A stretch of 64,000 bases of DNA from Cyanobium sp. CZS48M (GCA_030373145.1 JAUCZK010000001.1:310001-374000); one strand, 5' to 3'; numbered from the stretch's first letter, positions 37,447 to 46,305 are shown. Program-made: numbers and translations. Notes: generated by a model not told the origin, from the letters alone.

Positions 37447-38400
37447 GTGACGCGCTTGATCCCCTTCCACTCGTACGCCTGGCTCCTGCCCTCCAGCCTG
37501 GCCCTGCTCGCTGCAGTTATGCCAGCGGACTCGGCGCATGCTGAGGGCGTCGTCGACCGCGTCGCCCGCAGCGGTGAACTGGTGATGGTGGGGTATCCCG
37601 ATCAGGCGCCCCTGCTCTCCCTGGACGGCCAGGGGCGGCCAGTGGGCTACGCCATGGAGGTGGCCAATCGGATCGCCGCTGAGCTGGCCGTGGCTGTGGG
37701 GCGTCCGGTGCGGCTCCGTTTCGAGCCGGTGCCCGGACCTGCTGATCTGGGCCAGCGGCTGTTGGGTGGCAAGGCCGATCTCGCCTGTGGCGTGCCGTTC
37801 ACCTGGGAGCGGGACATCACCCTCGACTATTCCCTGCCGTTCGGGCTCTCCGGTCTGCGGCTGCTGGCGCCCGCTGGTCGTCTGGATGGATCGCCCCAGT
37901 CGCTGGCCGAGAGGCGCATCGGTGTGGTCGCCAACTCCCTGGGGGAAACAGAGCTGAAGGGCATCCAGCCGGCGGCCAAGCCAGTGGGCTTCGCCGATCT
38001 CTCCCAGGCGGTGGCAGCATTGCGGGGCGGCTCAGTGGATGGGGTGATCGGTGACAGCACCCTCCTGGCGGGCCTTGTCGCCGGAGGGAAGGGTGCCGCG
38101 CTGGCTCAGACCCCCTCGGAGCCCTACGAGCGCTATGCCGTGGCCTGCCTGGTTCCTGAGAACGACTCCGCCTTCCGCAACGTGGTGAATCTGGCGATCG
38201 CACGGCTGCTGCAGGGTTACCTCGATGGCCAGCCCGACGCGGTGAGCTCCATCGATCGCTGGGTGGGACCCGGCAGCGCGCTCAACCGCTCTCAGGACCA
38301 GATCCGCAACTACTTCGAGGCGGTGATGCTGGGGGTGGAGGCCCTGCGACCCTTGCCGGCCCAGGCGGGTGCGGCCCCCACCAGCCCCGCTGCTCCCTAG
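37447..38400 (+). CDS. grrP: Orphan periplasmic substrate-binding-like protein of the GRRM system
   Basis: A 317-residue extracellular solute-binding protein family 3 member next to grrA and grrM; the GRRM system is known to include such an orphan binding protein. A signal peptide (YAWLLPSSLALLAAVMPADS, cleavage after AHA) leads to VVDRVARSGELVMVGYPDQA, VGYAMEVANRIAAELA, ADLACGVPFTWERDITLDYS, RIGVVANSLGETELKGIQ, and ALRGGSVDGVIGDSTLLAGL, the two-lobe layout of amino-acid-type binding proteins. Two mature cysteines (ACGVP, ACLVP) could pair. No ABC permease or ATPase is near. The start GTG 37447 is chosen for its signal peptide; the frame is open from 37387. It lies 66 bases before grrA. Confidence 0.82.
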   Translation: MTRLIPFHSYAWLLPSSLALLAAVMPADSAHAEGVVDRVARSGELVMVGYPDQAPLLSLDGQGRPVGYAMEVANRIAAELAVAVGRPVRLRFEPVPGPADLGQRLLGGKADLACGVPFTWERDITLDYSLPFGLSGLRLLAPAGRLDGSPQSLAERRIGVVANSLGETELKGIQPAAKPVGFADLSQAVAALRGGSVDGVIGDSTLLAGLVAGGKGAALAQTPSEPYERYAVACLVPENDSAFRNVVNLAIARLLQGYLDGQPDAVSSIDRWVGPGSALNRSQDQIRNYFEAVMLGVEALRPLPAQAGAAPTSPAAP

Positions 38401-38466
38401 CCCGCTCAGACGGTCCGTTCCGTCCCGCTGTTTCTCTTCCTCCAACCCCGCCCCTGACCTGCACCG

Positions 38467-38871
38467 ATGGCCCTCTTCACCCGCTCCCGGCTTTTCGGCA
38501 TCCTGCTGATTGCGGCATCGCTGCCCCTGGACCCCGGCCTGGGCAGGGCCCTGGCCGCATCAGCCTCGGCGCCGCCGTCCTCGGAGTCCCCTCCCCAGGG
38601 GAACGCGATTGAGGCGCGCCTGCGCCGCATCGCCGCGGCCGTGCGGGATCAGGAGGGAGCGGACCCAGCCCAGGTGGAAACGCCCGCTGACGGCCTGCAG
38701 GCCAGGGTGTTCGTCAATGGTCCCCGGGTCGGCTGGGGCAATGGTGGCTTCCGCAACGGCGGCTTCTTCAACGGCGGCTTCCGCAACGGGGGCTTCTATA
38801 ACGGCGGCTTCCGCAATGGCGGCTTCGGCAACGGCGGCTTCCGCAACGGCGGCTGGCGCAATTACTGGTGA
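38467..38871 (+). CDS. grrA: GrrA/OscA-type cyclophane RiPP precursor with Gly-rich repeats
   Basis: A 134-residue precursor. Residues 1-30 are a signal peptide (LFGILLIAASLPLDPGLG, cleavage near RALA), so the product is expected to be exported. A charged leader (about 45-85: NAIEARLRRIAAAVRDQEG, LQARVFVNGPRV) precedes the core, residues 90-134, which has nine units of five residues, aromatic-x-Asn-Gly-Gly, ending in WRNYW. Each aromatic-x-Asn triplet fits the three-residue cyclophane motif installed by GrrM/OscB-type radical SAM enzymes, which link an aromatic ring carbon to a side-chain beta carbon two residues on (established for relatives; inferred here). The stop overlaps the GTG of grrM (GTGA), so expression is coupled. 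Confidence 0.9.
   Translation: MALFTRSRLFGILLIAASLPLDPGLGRALAASASAPPSSESPPQGNAIEARLRRIAAAVRDQEGADPAQVETPADGLQARVFVNGPRVGWGNGGFRNGGFFNGGFRNGGFYNGGFRNGGFGNGGFRNGGWRNYW
38734..38868 (+). repeat. 15-base tandem repeats encoding the GrrA core
   Basis: Nine in-frame 15-base units, each encoding [F/W]-x-N-G-G (the last is W-R-N-Y-W). The middle residues run G, R, F, R, Y, R, G, R, R, so every second unit is F-R-N-G-G and the repeat has a higher-order period of 30 bases. Synonymous changes (aac/aat, ggc/ggg/ggt) show the units are not recent identical copies. Confidence 0.95.
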
Positions 38872-40025
38872 GTAGGTCTCCACGGACGCAGGCCGGCCCG
38901 CTGCGGCTGCTGGTGGTGCAGCCCACACCCTTCTGCAACCTCGACTGCGACTACTGCTACCTGCCCAGCCGGGATGACCGCAGCCGGCTCCCCCTGGAGA
39001 TCCTCGATGCCGCCCTGGAGCGGGTGCTCGAGAGCCCGTTCCTCGACGGTGGTTTCACCCTGCTCTGGCATGCGGGCGAACCGCTCACCATGCCGATCGC
39101 CTTCTACGACGCGGCCACCGAGCGCATCCGCCTGGCCCTGGAGCGCCACGGCCTGCCGCCCACCACGATCGTGCAATCGCTGCAGACCAATGCGGTGGTG
39201 ATCGATGACGCCTGGTGCGACTGCTTCGAGCGCAACGACATCCACGTGGGCGTGAGCATGGATGGGCCCGAAGCCCTGCATGACGCCCACCGCCGCACCC
39301 GCACGGGCCTGCCCACCCATGGGGCGGTGATGCGCGGAATCGCCGCCCTGCAGCGCCGGGGCATTCCCTTCGAGGTGATCTGCGTGCTCACCGCCGATGC
39401 CCTCGATCAGGCCGATGCCCTCTACGACTTCTTCACGGCCCATGGCATCGGCGACGTGGGCTTCAACATGGAGGAAACCGAGGGGGAGAACCTGCGCTCC
39501 ACCCTGGAGCGTCCCGATGGCGAGCGCCGCTACAGCGCCTTCATGGAGCGGTTCTGGCAGCGGCAGCGGGCCGAGCCGGGTCGCTTGAACTTGCGCGAGT
39601 TCGATGGCATCACCAGCCTGGCCTGCGGAGAGGGCCGGATGGAGAGCACCGACATGAACACCCCCTTCGCGATCGTGAACGTGGATGCCAAGGGCAATTT
39701 CACCAGCTTCGACCCGGAGTTGCTGGCGGTGGCCACCGCCGACTACGGCGATTTCATCTTCGGCAATGTGCTTGAGGGCAGCCTTGAAGCCTCGATGCAC
39801 ACCGACAAGTTCCAGCGGGTGTGGCGCGAGATCGAGACCGGCGTGGACCTCTGCCGCCGCGACTGCGCCTACTTCGGCCTCTGCGGGGGTGGCGCGGGCA
39901 GCAACAAGTACTGGGAGCACGGCCGCTTCGACTGCAGCGTCACCGAGGCCTGCCGCTACCGCATCCAGCTGGTGGCCGACGTGGTGCTCGCCGGCATGGA
40001 GCGGGAGCTGGGGTTGAGCACCTGA
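38868..40025 (+). CDS. grrM: Radical SAM/SPASM maturase GrrM, forms cyclophanes on GrrA
   Basis: A 385-residue radical SAM enzyme. The [4Fe-4S] motif C-x3-C-x2-C is CNLDCDYC (Cys 23, 27, 30), with LLVVQPTPF before it. SAM-barrel features follow: FTLLWHAGEPLTMP (GGEP-type motif with Ala for the first Gly), VQSLQTNAVVI, VGVSMDGPEALHD and RGIPFEVICVLTADAL. The C-terminal SPASM region holds cysteines in LACGEGRM, DLCRRDCAYFGLCGGG, RFDCSVTEACRYR, which bind auxiliary clusters. This matches the GRRM maturase family. It starts at GTG 38868 overlapping the grrA stop by four bases. A DUF3365 gene follows after 110 bases on the same strand. Confidence 0.95.
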   Translation: MSRSPRTQAGPLRLLVVQPTPFCNLDCDYCYLPSRDDRSRLPLEILDAALERVLESPFLDGGFTLLWHAGEPLTMPIAFYDAATERIRLALERHGLPPTTIVQSLQTNAVVIDDAWCDCFERNDIHVGVSMDGPEALHDAHRRTRTGLPTHGAVMRGIAALQRRGIPFEVICVLTADALDQADALYDFFTAHGIGDVGFNMEETEGENLRSTLERPDGERRYSAFMERFWQRQRAEPGRLNLREFDGITSLACGEGRMESTDMNTPFAIVNVDAKGNFTSFDPELLAVATADYGDFIFGNVLEGSLEASMHTDKFQRVWREIETGVDLCRRDCAYFGLCGGGAGSNKYWEHGRFDCSVTEACRYRIQLVADVVLAGMERELGLST

Positions 40026-40135
40026 GCCGAACCGAAGATCAGCCTGGCCTGGATCGCCAGTGTCACGTTGATGACGAGCTGTGGGCAGACAAGCTCAACG
40101 TCCTTAGGCTGAGCCGGATCTGGACATGATGGGCG

Positions 40136-41080
40136 TTGAAGGTTCCACAGATCCTGGGTTTGCTGAGTGGGGATGGCAGCAGGCCCCTGAGGCAGCAATT
40201 GGCCATCACCCTCGCCGTGGTGTTCACCGCGTCGATCCTGGTGGCAGTGCTGTTGCTGGATCAGCTGTTCGCCTGGCAGGCCAGGGGGCTGATCGATCAG
40301 CGCTCAGGATTCTTCATGGACAGCATGCTGGCGGTTCGGGAGTACACCAGCAAGGACGTCAATCCAATCGTCGCGCCGCTCAATGAGGGCCCCGGCGTGT
40401 TCCGACCAGAGGCCGTGCCCAGCTATTCGGCCACTTCCGTTTTCGAGTACCTCAAGCAGGCTAAACCTGATTATAAACAATATTCCTACCGCGAAGCCGC
40501 GCTCAATCCCACCAATCTCAAGGACAAGGCCGACACGTTCGAAACCTCGATCATTCAGTCGTTCAGGGAGGCGCCCAGCACGGGCTCCCTCACTGGAGAG
40601 AAGGTCACACCCCTGGGGCGATTCCACTATGTGGCCCGACCAATCAAGATCTCCAAGGACAGCTGTCTGGTCTGCCATTCCACCCCCGAGCGTGCGCCAC
40701 GCAGCCAGTTGCTGGCCTATGGCGACAGCAATGGTTATGGATGGCAGCTCAATGAGGTGGTCGGCGCTCAGATCGTCACAGTCCCCCAGGACGCCGTCCT
40801 CAAGGCTAAAAGGCAGTCGCTGCTCACCACCGCCCTGCTGCTGGCCTTGGTGTTCGTGGTTGTCGGACTGGCGGCCAACTCCGTACTCAATCGGTTGATC
40901 CTCAGGCCCATGCGCCAGATCAGTCAGAAGGCTGAAGAGGCCAGTGTCACCCCTGCCAGTGTGAGCTTTGATGAGAAGAGCCGTGCCGACGAGATCGGCC
41001 TGCTGGCCAGAAGTTTCGAGAGAATGAAACAGAGTCTGGCGATTTCGATGCAGATGCTCAAGGATCGACAGAAGCCCTGA
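40136..41080 (+). CDS. Heme c-binding DUF3365 (Tll0287-like) HAMP membrane sensor without output domain
   Basis: A 314-residue membrane protein: TM helix 1 (QLAITLAVVFTASILVAVLL), a periplasmic DUF3365 domain (about 45-225) with one c-type heme motif CLVCH (177-181) after IKISKDS, TM helix 2 (LLTTALLLALVFVVVGLAAN, about 227-247), then a HAMP segment (NRLILRPMRQISQKAEEA, DEIGLLARSFERMKQSL). It stops after HAMP, so no kinase, cyclase or methyl-accepting domain is attached. Relatives of Tll0287 bind heme with PAS-like folds and are proposed redox or gas sensors. The start is TTG 40136; no ATG fits. The stop overlaps the next ATG (TGATG). Confidence 0.85.
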   Translation: MKVPQILGLLSGDGSRPLRQQLAITLAVVFTASILVAVLLLDQLFAWQARGLIDQRSGFFMDSMLAVREYTSKDVNPIVAPLNEGPGVFRPEAVPSYSATSVFEYLKQAKPDYKQYSYREAALNPTNLKDKADTFETSIIQSFREAPSTGSLTGEKVTPLGRFHYVARPIKISKDSCLVCHSTPERAPRSQLLAYGDSNGYGWQLNEVVGAQIVTVPQDAVLKAKRQSLLTTALLLALVFVVVGLAANSVLNRLILRPMRQISQKAEEASVTPASVSFDEKSRADEIGLLARSFERMKQSLAISMQMLKDRQKP

Positions 41081-42009
41081 TGCCTGGCAGCTGGCAGCGC
41101 TGGTGCGAATGCTGGATGGCTGGAGCAACAGGACCAGTGATGATTCTGCTGGCGCTGGTGCTCGGCGCCTGTGGCTTCAGCCCCGGTTCGAGTTCAGCCT
41201 TGTGTGGCCCCACTGGGGTGCTGAGGGTGGGGCTGCTGGCTCCCAGTGAGGGCAGCACCAGTACGGCCCAATCCTTCTCCGACGCCGAGCTGCAGGCTCT
41301 CAAGTCGTTGCTGCTGCAGGCCAGTCGCTGCGATGTTGTTTTGGAGCCGCTCAACAGTGTCGATCGGGCCCGCACCAGCCTGAGCGAACGTCGCTGGGAT
41401 CTGGCTTTTCTTCCCCCAGGTCTCACGGCCTATGCCATGGGTTCATCAGCTGGCTACACCTCTGTGAGGTCGCTCGGGTCCAGCCGCCGCTCCCGTTCGG
41501 CGATCCTGGTGCGGGAGTCGAGCCATTATCACAGTCTCCAGGATCTGCAACAGGCCAGGATCGGCTTACTGCCACGCGGTTCCCTCACGGGGTTCTACCT
41601 GCCGCTTTACAACTTGCACGGACTGAATCTGGCTCGCGTCAGCTATGCCCTCAATCATGCCGCTCTTTTGGCCATGTTGGATCACGCCGAGGTGGAGGCG
41701 ATCGCCTGGGATGAGGCCTTGCCTCCGCCTTCTCTTGCGGTGCGGCGCCTGCACGTGGATGCCCATGTCCTACCTCTGGGGGCAATGGTGTTGAGCGGTT
41801 CGCTGACCAGCTCCGACTACATCGCTTTCCTCAGAGCACTTGATGCCAATGCGGCCCAGATGCCAACCGGCCTGGGGTATGCGGCCGGTGTGCTGCCGGA
41901 ACAGCAGGCGATACAACCGCTCAAGGCGATCGTGGAGAGCGTGGAGGCCTGGCAGCTTCCCCTTGACGGGCAGCCTTATCGGGTGTACGGAGCCAAGGCG
42001 GCCGGATGA
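41080..42009 (+). CDS. Orphan PhnD-like substrate-binding lipoprotein
   Basis: A 309-residue lipoprotein: signal GPVMILLALVLGAC with lipobox L-G-A-C, then a periplasmic two-lobe binding protein of the PhnD/TAXI-like type: VLRVGLLAPSEG, DVVLEPLNSVDRARTSLSER, RWDLAFLPPGLTAYAMG, SAILVRESSHYHSLQDLQQA, RIGLLPRGSLTGFYLPLYNL, HAEVEAIAWDEAL and VLPLGAMVLSGSL. PhnD proteins bind phosphonate or phosphate-like ligands, but no transporter genes are near, so it is probably a ligand sensor for its neighbours (inference). It begins one base inside the DUF3365 stop and ends overlapping the kinase-cyclase gene (ATGA). Confidence 0.8.
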   Translation: MPGSWQRWCECWMAGATGPVMILLALVLGACGFSPGSSSALCGPTGVLRVGLLAPSEGSTSTAQSFSDAELQALKSLLLQASRCDVVLEPLNSVDRARTSLSERRWDLAFLPPGLTAYAMGSSAGYTSVRSLGSSRRSRSAILVRESSHYHSLQDLQQARIGLLPRGSLTGFYLPLYNLHGLNLARVSYALNHAALLAMLDHAEVEAIAWDEALPPPSLAVRRLHVDAHVLPLGAMVLSGSLTSSDYIAFLRALDANAAQMPTGLGYAAGVLPEQQAIQPLKAIVESVEAWQLPLDGQPYRVYGAKAAG

Positions 42010-44123
42010 CGATGCATTCTTCCCAGGCACGCCATCTCAAGGTGATCGTGTTCAGCGATGTAGTGGATTCATCAGCGCAGATCTTCGCCGATGAACTGAT
42101 TGCCATTCAGCGCATCAAGGAAGATCTGGCGATGATCCGGGAGGCCGTGCAACGGCATGGTGGTTGTCTGGTGAAGAGCCTCGGCGATGGCATCCTGGCC
42201 ACCTTTGACGCTCCGACCCAGGCCCTGGAATTCGTGGAGGACGTGGTGATTCGCATCACCCGTCGCGGCGGCCAATCGTTGCAGCATCGCTTCGGGCTTC
42301 ACACCGGCGAGATCTATGTCAATGGCGACGACATCATCGGTCGGGGCGTTCATCTTGCCTCTCGGCTCCAGACCACTGCGCCAGTCAATGGCGTGGCCTT
42401 CGTCCAGTCCACTTTTGAGTTGGTTGATCCCCGCTTTCAGCGCCGTTCGGTCCCCATGGGCCCCGTGGAGCTCAAAGGTCTGCCGAACGCCGTGATCTGC
42501 TATGCCATCGAAGCCGACGCGCTGATCGGTGAGCAGGCCGGAGCGGCCCTGGCGGAACTTGGTCTTGAAGCTCTCTTGGCGGATACCCCTTACCGTCTAG
42601 AGCGGCCCCTGAGCGCGGCCCCCGGTGGTGGCACTTATCTGGTGCGGGAGCAAAGCCGCGATCGGCGGGTTGTGCTCAAGCTGATCTCCTGTGATGCCAC
42701 CAACCTTGATGCCCTGCAGGTGGAGGCGGCGTGCTTTGACCGCCTGCGCCACCCCAACCTGCCCCGGTTTGTGGACGCGTTTGAGCATCGCGGCTCCTTC
42801 CTGTTCCTCCAGGAGTACATCGCCGGAGCATCTCTGCAGGGTTCTCTCGATTCCCTGCGCCGCAAGCAGCGGTTGGCGGAGTTGCTGCGTCAGGTGCTGG
42901 GGGTGCTGGAGGCCATCCATGCCGCCGGGATCGTCCATGGCGATCTCCACCCCGCCAACCTGATTCCCGCCGAAACGGGCGGTTCACTGTTCCTGGTCGA
43001 CTTCGGCTTGCTCAAGGCCCGCTCGTCCGGGGGCACCCTGTCGGGAGAGCCCCTCAGTTGCCGCCCCTTCTTCAGCCCCCCGGAGCGGGCGCGCTTCGGC
43101 AGCCTCAGCCCCAGTGGCGATCTCTACGCCCTCGGGGTGATGGCCCTCTGCCTTTACACCGGTCAGGACCCCTCCGACCTCTATGACCGGGCCGAAGGGC
43201 GGTGGCTGCTCGAGGATCTGGTGGATTCGGAATTGATTGATTGGCTCACTCCTCTGCTGGATGAATCCCCCGCCCGGCGCCTTTGCAGCGCCACCGACGC
43301 CCTGCAGCGACTCGATCGCCCCTCGAGCCGGGTCGGGGCGTCCTCTCCACGGGCGATGGTGGATATGGGCGGGCTGCCACCGCTGGGGTATGAGCTCCGC
43401 CCGCTGCGCAAGGCTGTCTTGCAACGGACGCTCACGGCCACTTACGGCCCCGTGGTGGAACTGCTACTGGAGAGCTCTGCTTCGATCGTCGCCGGCCAGG
43501 AGGTGGAGGCACTGCGTCAGCGGCTGGTGGGAGCGGGTCTCTCCCTGGCTGACGTGGACACGGCCTTCCAGGAGGCCCAGGAGGTGGTGCCCGCCCCCGA
43601 TAACGCCCAGGCGACGATCCTTCCCTCCCCCGGCAGGCCTGCCTCTGCTGGGGACACCCCCCAAGGGGATAGGCAGGATGGGCTTCTTGCAGTACTGCGA
43701 GAGAGGATCGGACCGATCGCCGATCTGCTCTGGAGCGATCCCCTGCGCCAGGCCTTAGCCGTGGATCCGCCCGAGGCCCGACGGTTACTGCTGCAGTCGT
43801 CCGTGCCGCCGGAGGTGGTCGACGAGCTGCTCGACCAGGCCCGGATGCTGCGTCAGCATCCCGCTTCGCCACTGCCGGCTCCACCCACCACCCCTGGTCC
43901 CGCCCCCCTGGCCCCTGAGGTGGTGCCAGGGGCGGCTGAGTCGGCCCAGCACCTTGAGGAGGTGCTGGTGGAGTTCATCGGCCCGATCGCGAGCACCGTC
44001 CTCGCCTCGGTGCGGGACCTCCCGCCGGCGGAGCGACTCAAGGCGGTGATGGCTGCGCTGGAGGGCTTCGGTGTCGAGGCGGGGACTCTTCAGCAGCTGC
44101 GTCGACGCTTGGGTCTGTCCTGA
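42006..44123 (+). CDS. Class III nucleotide cyclase fused to Ser/Thr protein kinase-like domain
   Basis: A 705-residue cytoplasmic protein. Residues 8-170 form a class III cyclase: metal Asp18 in VFSDVVDSS and Asp61 in VKSLGDGILATF, FGLHTGEIYVNGDDIIGRG, Arg120 in HLASRL; the transition-state Asn is His116. LKGLPNAVICYAI closes the domain. Residues 196-440 are a Hanks-type kinase fold: Gly-rich loop, Lys225 in VVLKLIS, catalytic HGDLHPANL (311-319, HGD instead of HRD), DFG at 332-334, SPPERARFG and SGDLYALGVM. The C-terminus has three related units containing (Y/I)GP(V/I)(V/A) joined by Pro-rich linkers. It is translationally coupled to the PhnD-like gene, so it may be the output of that sensor. 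Confidence 0.88.
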   Translation: MTMHSSQARHLKVIVFSDVVDSSAQIFADELIAIQRIKEDLAMIREAVQRHGGCLVKSLGDGILATFDAPTQALEFVEDVVIRITRRGGQSLQHRFGLHTGEIYVNGDDIIGRGVHLASRLQTTAPVNGVAFVQSTFELVDPRFQRRSVPMGPVELKGLPNAVICYAIEADALIGEQAGAALAELGLEALLADTPYRLERPLSAAPGGGTYLVREQSRDRRVVLKLISCDATNLDALQVEAACFDRLRHPNLPRFVDAFEHRGSFLFLQEYIAGASLQGSLDSLRRKQRLAELLRQVLGVLEAIHAAGIVHGDLHPANLIPAETGGSLFLVDFGLLKARSSGGTLSGEPLSCRPFFSPPERARFGSLSPSGDLYALGVMALCLYTGQDPSDLYDRAEGRWLLEDLVDSELIDWLTPLLDESPARRLCSATDALQRLDRPSSRVGASSPRAMVDMGGLPPLGYELRPLRKAVLQRTLTATYGPVVELLLESSASIVAGQEVEALRQRLVGAGLSLADVDTAFQEAQEVVPAPDNAQATILPSPGRPASAGDTPQGDRQDGLLAVLRERIGPIADLLWSDPLRQALAVDPPEARRLLLQSSVPPEVVDELLDQARMLRQHPASPLPAPPTTPGPAPLAPEVVPGAAESAQHLEEVLVEFIGPIASTVLASVRDLPPAERLKAVMAALEGFGVEAGTLQQLRRRLGLS

Positions 44124-44241
44124 ATCTGTGGCTCATGGCCCCTGTCGGGCTGTGGACTCCGGCCTGCCACCCGACCCCGGAGAGGGATGATCGTGAAACG
44201 GTCGTTCCCCCCTCGCGGCTGACCCACCGCACCCACCAGCC

Positions 44242-46086
44242 ATGCTTCGCATCGCCCACGCCCTCGAAGCCCAGCTGCGCGCGGCCTTGGAGCGGGCCTT
44301 CCCCGAGCAGGTGGCGGCGGCGCAGGCGGCCGGTGCCCCCCTCGATCCGCAGCTGGCGCCCGCCAGCCAGCCGGAATTCGGTGATTTTCAGGCCAACGGT
44401 GCCCTCTCCCTGGCCCGGCGGCTGAAGCAGGCGCCCCGGGCCATCGCCGGCGCGATCGTGGAGCAGCTGGCCGCTGATGCGGCGTTCTTAGCGCTGTGTG
44501 AGCCCGCCCAGATCGCAGGACCGGGCTTCATCAACCTCACCCTCCGCCCCCAGCAGCTGGCGGCGGAGCTGCGCAGCCGCCTGGGGACTTTGCGGCTGGG
44601 GGTGCCGGAGGTGAGCGCCGTTGCGGCCGGTGGTGTGGCAAAGGCTGGAGGCGCTCCTGTGATCGTGGATTTCTCTAGCCCCAACATCGCCAAGGAGATG
44701 CACGTGGGGCACCTGCGCTCCACGATCATCGGCGACGCCTTGGCGCGGGTGCTGGAGTTCCGCGGCCACCCGGTGCTGCGCCTCAACCATGTGGGCGACT
44801 GGGGCACCCAGTTCGGCATGCTGATCACCCACCTCAAGCAGGTGGCTCCCGAGGCGCTCACCACCGCCGATGCGGTGGACCTGGGCGATCTGGTGGCCTT
44901 TTACCGCCAGGCCAAGGCGCGCTTCGATGCCGATGAGGCCTTCCAGGCCACCTCCCGCGAGGAGGTGGTGAAGCTGCAGAGCGGCGATCCGGTCAGCCGA
45001 CGGGCCTGGCTGCTGCTGTGTGAGCAGTCAAGGCGCGAATTCCAGCAGATCTACGACCGCCTCGACATCCGCTTGAGCGAGCGGGGTGAGTCTTTCTATA
45101 ACCCCCACCTGGAGCAGGTGGTGAGCGATCTCGACGCCACCGGGTTGCTGGTCACCGATGCCGGCGCCCAGTGCGTGTTCCTCGAGGGGGTGAGCGGCAA
45201 GGACGGCCAGCCGCTGCCGCTGATCGTGCGCAAGAGCGATGGTGGCTTCAACTACGCCACCACTGATCTGGCGGCCCTGCGCTATCGCTTTGCGGCGCCA
45301 CCCGAGGGGGATGGCGCCCGCCGGCTGATCTACGTCACCGACGCGGGCCAGGCCAGCCACTTCGCCGCCGTGTTTCAGGTGGCCCGCCGCGCCGGCTGGG
45401 TGCCTGAGGGCGGCCGGCTGGAGCACGTGCCCTTCGGTCTGGTGCAGGGGGATGACGGTAAGAAGCTCAAGACCCGCTCCGGCGACACGGTGCGCCTCAA
45501 AGATTTGCTGGAAGAAGCGGTGGAGCGCTCCGAGGCGGATCTGCGCCGCCGCCTGGCGGAGGAGGAGCGCCAGGAGGAGGAGTCGTTCATCACCCATGTG
45601 GCCACCACCGTGGGTATTGCGGCGGTGAAGTACGCCGACCTGAGTACCAACCGGAACACCAACTACCAGTTCAGCTTTGATCGCATGCTGGCCCTCTCCG
45701 GCAACACGGCCCCCTACCTGCTCTATGCCCTGGTGCGGATAGCCGGCATCGCCCGCAAGGGCGGCGTGGGTGCGGCAGCCGGAGAGGCGGCCGGAGTGTT
45801 CCCGGATCCCCTGGTGTTCACCGAAGCGCAGGAATGGGCCTTGGCGCGGCAGCTACTGGCGCTGGATACGGTGATCGCCGAGGTGGAGGAGGAACTGTTG
45901 CCCAACCGGCTCTGCTCCTATCTCTTCGAGCTCTCCCAGGTGTTCAACCGCTTCTACGACCAGGTGCCGGTGCTCAAGGCCGAAGAACCGGCCCGCGGCT
46001 CCCGCCTGGCCCTCTGCCGCCTCACCGCCGACACGCTGCGGCTGGGGTTGGGCCTGCTGGGCATCCCGACGCTGGAGCGGATGTGA
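44242..46086 (+). CDS. argS: Arginyl-tRNA synthetase
   Basis: Class I synthetase charging tRNA-Arg, 614 residues (a little longer than the usual 560-600). N-terminal additional domain with [24 protein letters not shown] region [56 protein letters not shown]; the KMSKS-like loop is [16 protein letters not shown]; anticodon-binding domain with [20 protein letters not shown] and YLLYALVRI, ending near [12 protein letters not shown]. The ATG at 44242 is clear. It starts 118 bases after the kinase-cyclase gene and ends at a low-GC island. Confidence 0.97.
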   Translation: MLRIAHALEAQLRAALERAFPEQVAAAQAAGAPLDPQLAPASQPEFGDFQANGALSLARRLKQAPRAIAGAIVEQLAADAAFLALCEPAQIAGPGFINLTLRPQQLAAELRSRLGTLRLGVPEVSAVAAGGVAKAGGAPVIVDFSSPNIAKEMHVGHLRSTIIGDALARVLEFRGHPVLRLNHVGDWGTQFGMLITHLKQVAPEALTTADAVDLGDLVAFYRQAKARFDADEAFQATSREEVVKLQSGDPVSRRAWLLLCEQSRREFQQIYDRLDIRLSERGESFYNPHLEQVVSDLDATGLLVTDAGAQCVFLEGVSGKDGQPLPLIVRKSDGGFNYATTDLAALRYRFAAPPEGDGARRLIYVTDAGQASHFAAVFQVARRAGWVPEGGRLEHVPFGLVQGDDGKKLKTRSGDTVRLKDLLEEAVERSEADLRRRLAEEERQEEESFITHVATTVGIAAVKYADLSTNRNTNYQFSFDRMLALSGNTAPYLLYALVRIAGIARKGGVGAAAGEAAGVFPDPLVFTEAQEWALARQLLALDTVIAEVEEELLPNRLCSYLFELSQVFNRFYDQVPVLKAEEPARGSRLALCRLTADTLRLGLGLLGIPTLERM

Positions 46087-46305
46087 GCGGGTGAGGGCGC
46101 GTCCCGCACTGCTGCTCAACATCCCAGGCAAGCCCATTCCCAAGGCCGACTCTGAGGGCCGTATCAGGACTTCCTCCGCGGTCTTTTAGGATCAAACATC
46201 AAACAACATCAACGGTGTAGCGCGTCTCCATGGAGTCGTTCTCACGCTTGCCATCACCTGCCCGAAAAGAGCTACGGGGTCCGAGTCTCCGTGGGCTCAT
46301 TAAAT

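Noticed and set aside
38560..38928. Minus-strand Ala/Glu repeat frame (AVAEAAV) opposite grrA
   Set aside because: Produced by reading the grrA 15-base repeats backwards; no start context.
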